From assembly GCA_015660155.1 (NCBI GenBank), contig DQLO01000241.1:1-7185 (forward strand): a DNA stretch of 7,185 nucleotides, in the 5' to 3' direction. Below the pieces are notes generated by a model that saw nothing but the letters and a program-made list of their open reading frames with translations, was not told the DNA's origin and did no database searches. The DNA comes from Verrucomicrobiota bacterium. GTDB lineage: Bacteria; Verrucomicrobiota; Verrucomicrobiia; Limisphaerales; UBA1100. The first letter of the stretch is position 1; each line of letters begins with the position of its first letter. Made by a program: the position numbers and the translations under genes. Positions 6,075 through 7,185 of this stretch are shown here, piece by piece.

Positions 6075-7185
6075 ATGAAACACACACTCAACATTCTATT
6101 TTTCCTAACCCTCACCGGAATCATCTCCGCCCAACCCGGCGGCGGACGCCCCGGCGGCGAACGCCCCGGTGGCGGACGCCCCGGCGGTGAACGCGGACGG
6201 CCCGGCGAATCCCAACGGGTCATGCCCATTTCACTGCGCATCGGCCTCATCGAAACCCTCGGGCGCATTGGCGGTGCCGATGCCGAAGCGATCCTCGTGA
6301 GAACACTCAAGCAAACGCAGGTCGGCGTGGAAGTTTCGCTCATTGACCTCCAACTCACGAAACTGTCCGACGGCGCGGAGCATCAGTACAAAGAAAAAGT
6401 GCTCAGCGCAGCACAATACATTCTTAAGAACCCGCCCGATGCCGCCAACGATATTCCCGGCCAACTCGACATGCGCGCCGTGGGTGCCCTGTGGGATATT
6501 TTAGTTCGCTATAAAGATACCACCTTCAAGGATGAAGCCGAGAAAATGCTGGTCACTGAAGGCGGCCTCAATCGCCGCGCGCTGGATTACCTCACCAAAG
6601 TGCTCGAGGCGCAGGCGGTGCCCATCCTCGCCACCGCCTATTATGATGCCAACATTGAGAACCGCACCAAGGACGATCTGTGGGGACGTATCAATGATTA
6701 CCTCGATGAATCCCCAGCTGCTGGCCAGGTAATGGTGGATCGATTCAAGGAAGGCCTCCAAAAAATGGCCGATGAAAAAGTTGAGCAAGCCAAACGCGAA
6801 GCCGATCGGGCTCAACGGGCTGCTGGCGGCGGCGAAGGTGGCGAAGGTGCCAGTCGCGAAGATCGCATTGCAGAGTTTAGAGCACGAATGCAGCAAGGCG
6901 GTGGTGGCGGCTTTGGCGGCCGGGGCGGCGGCTCACGCGGTGCTTTGAGGGGAGACCTCGAACGATTAGGTCGCAGCCCGGGTCAAGGAAAGGAACTTGC
7001 CGCCGAGGCCATTAGCAACCGGCGAGCAATCCTGGCCGGCGTTAAGGGGACCACAAGTGATCCTGATTTCCAAACGATGTTTGCATCCTTAGAGAAAAGA
7101 ATCGATGACCTAGCCAATCCCACGGAAGAGACCAGCGGTCGTTGGCGCCTTAGCGATCCCGAAAGTGCCCGGCGCGAAGAAGAGA
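6075..7185 (+). CDS. Secreted Gly-rich protein with HEAT-like helical region (3' end outside window)
   Basis: This frame is open from the ATG at 6075 to the window edge (370 codons, no stop), so the C-terminus is missing. I do not recognise a named family. Residues 1-19 (MKHTLNILFFLTLTGIISA) are a clear cleavable signal peptide, so the product is exported. Residues 21-40 are four PGG[G/E]R repeats. Residues of about 50-225 are mostly helical; SLRIGLIETLGRIGGADAEA resembles a HEAT/PBS-lyase-type repeat, suggesting a protein-binding scaffold. A charged helix (about 226-250) is followed by Gly-rich linkers at 251-258 and 275-288 (GGGGGFGGRGGGSRG), then another helical section with RRAILAGVKGT. 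No catalytic motif is visible. No ribosome site precedes the ATG; the 40-bp gap to the previous gene is A-rich. Co-transcription with that gene and a shared envelope role are inferences. Confidence 0.7.
   Translation, partial: MKHTLNILFFLTLTGIISAQPGGGRPGGERPGGGRPGGERGRPGESQRVMPISLRIGLIETLGRIGGADAEAILVRTLKQTQVGVEVSLIDLQLTKLSDGAEHQYKEKVLSAAQYILKNPPDAANDIPGQLDMRAVGALWDILVRYKDTTFKDEAEKMLVTEGGLNRRALDYLTKVLEAQAVPILATAYYDANIENRTKDDLWGRINDYLDESPAAGQVMVDRFKEGLQKMADEKVEQAKREADRAQRAAGGGEGGEGASREDRIAEFRARMQQGGGGGFGGRGGGSRGALRGDLERLGRSPGQGKELAAEAISNRRAILAGVKGTTSDPDFQTMFASLEKRIDDLANPTEETSGRWRLSDPESARREEE
6135..6194 (+). repeat. Four tandem 15-bp units encoding PGG[G/E]R
   Basis: Four contiguous 15-bp units (6135, 6150, 6165 and 6180 onward) follow the pattern cccggcggcggacgc, alternating Gly and Glu at the fourth residue: PGGGR, PGGER, PGGGR, PGGER. 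The alternation suggests a 30-bp unit doubled once. Copies differ by one or two bases. They sit immediately after the signal peptide, so the mature protein starts with a flexible, positively charged segment. Confidence 0.85.

Overview
The window is about 58% GC by eye. It carries five protein genes: four complete and one cut off by the right edge. There is no RNA gene, CRISPR array, transposase or phage gene. The gene families point to a Verrucomicrobiota or Planctomycetota-type (PVC superphylum) heterotroph. These are a lipoprotein glycosidase-like protein, a two-domain exported alpha/beta hydrolase, a Spy-like protein with a Gly/Arg tail and a secreted Gly-rich helical protein. This placement is a judgement from gene style, not from a marker gene.

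Left half (15-3910): a lipoprotein with a probable TIM-barrel glycoside-hydrolase fold reads right. An exported esterase-like alpha/beta hydrolase reads left towards it. Their stop codons are only 62 bp apart. The gap is filled by a nearly perfect 64-nt palindrome built from iterated ATCCGTG-type units, followed by a T-run. It probably terminates the rightward gene and may belong to a dispersed repeat family. Both enzymes look suited to breaking down complex carbohydrate outside the cytoplasm, but no substrate can be named.

Middle (3911-5231): a 130-bp divergent spacer separates the hydrolase from a complete NifS-type cysteine desulfurase with every expected catalytic residue. No NifU/IscU partner is inside the window.

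Right part (5300-7185): two same-strand genes, 40 bp apart, encode exported proteins. The first has an N-terminal membrane anchor, a coiled coil, a Spy/CpxP-like helical region and a C-terminal GGDRGGR repeat tail. The second has a cleavable signal peptide, then four PGG[G/E]R repeats made of 15-bp DNA units, then a HEAT-like helical region and further Gly-rich linkers. It runs off the window end. This pair is the least understood part of the window and the best candidate for something undescribed.
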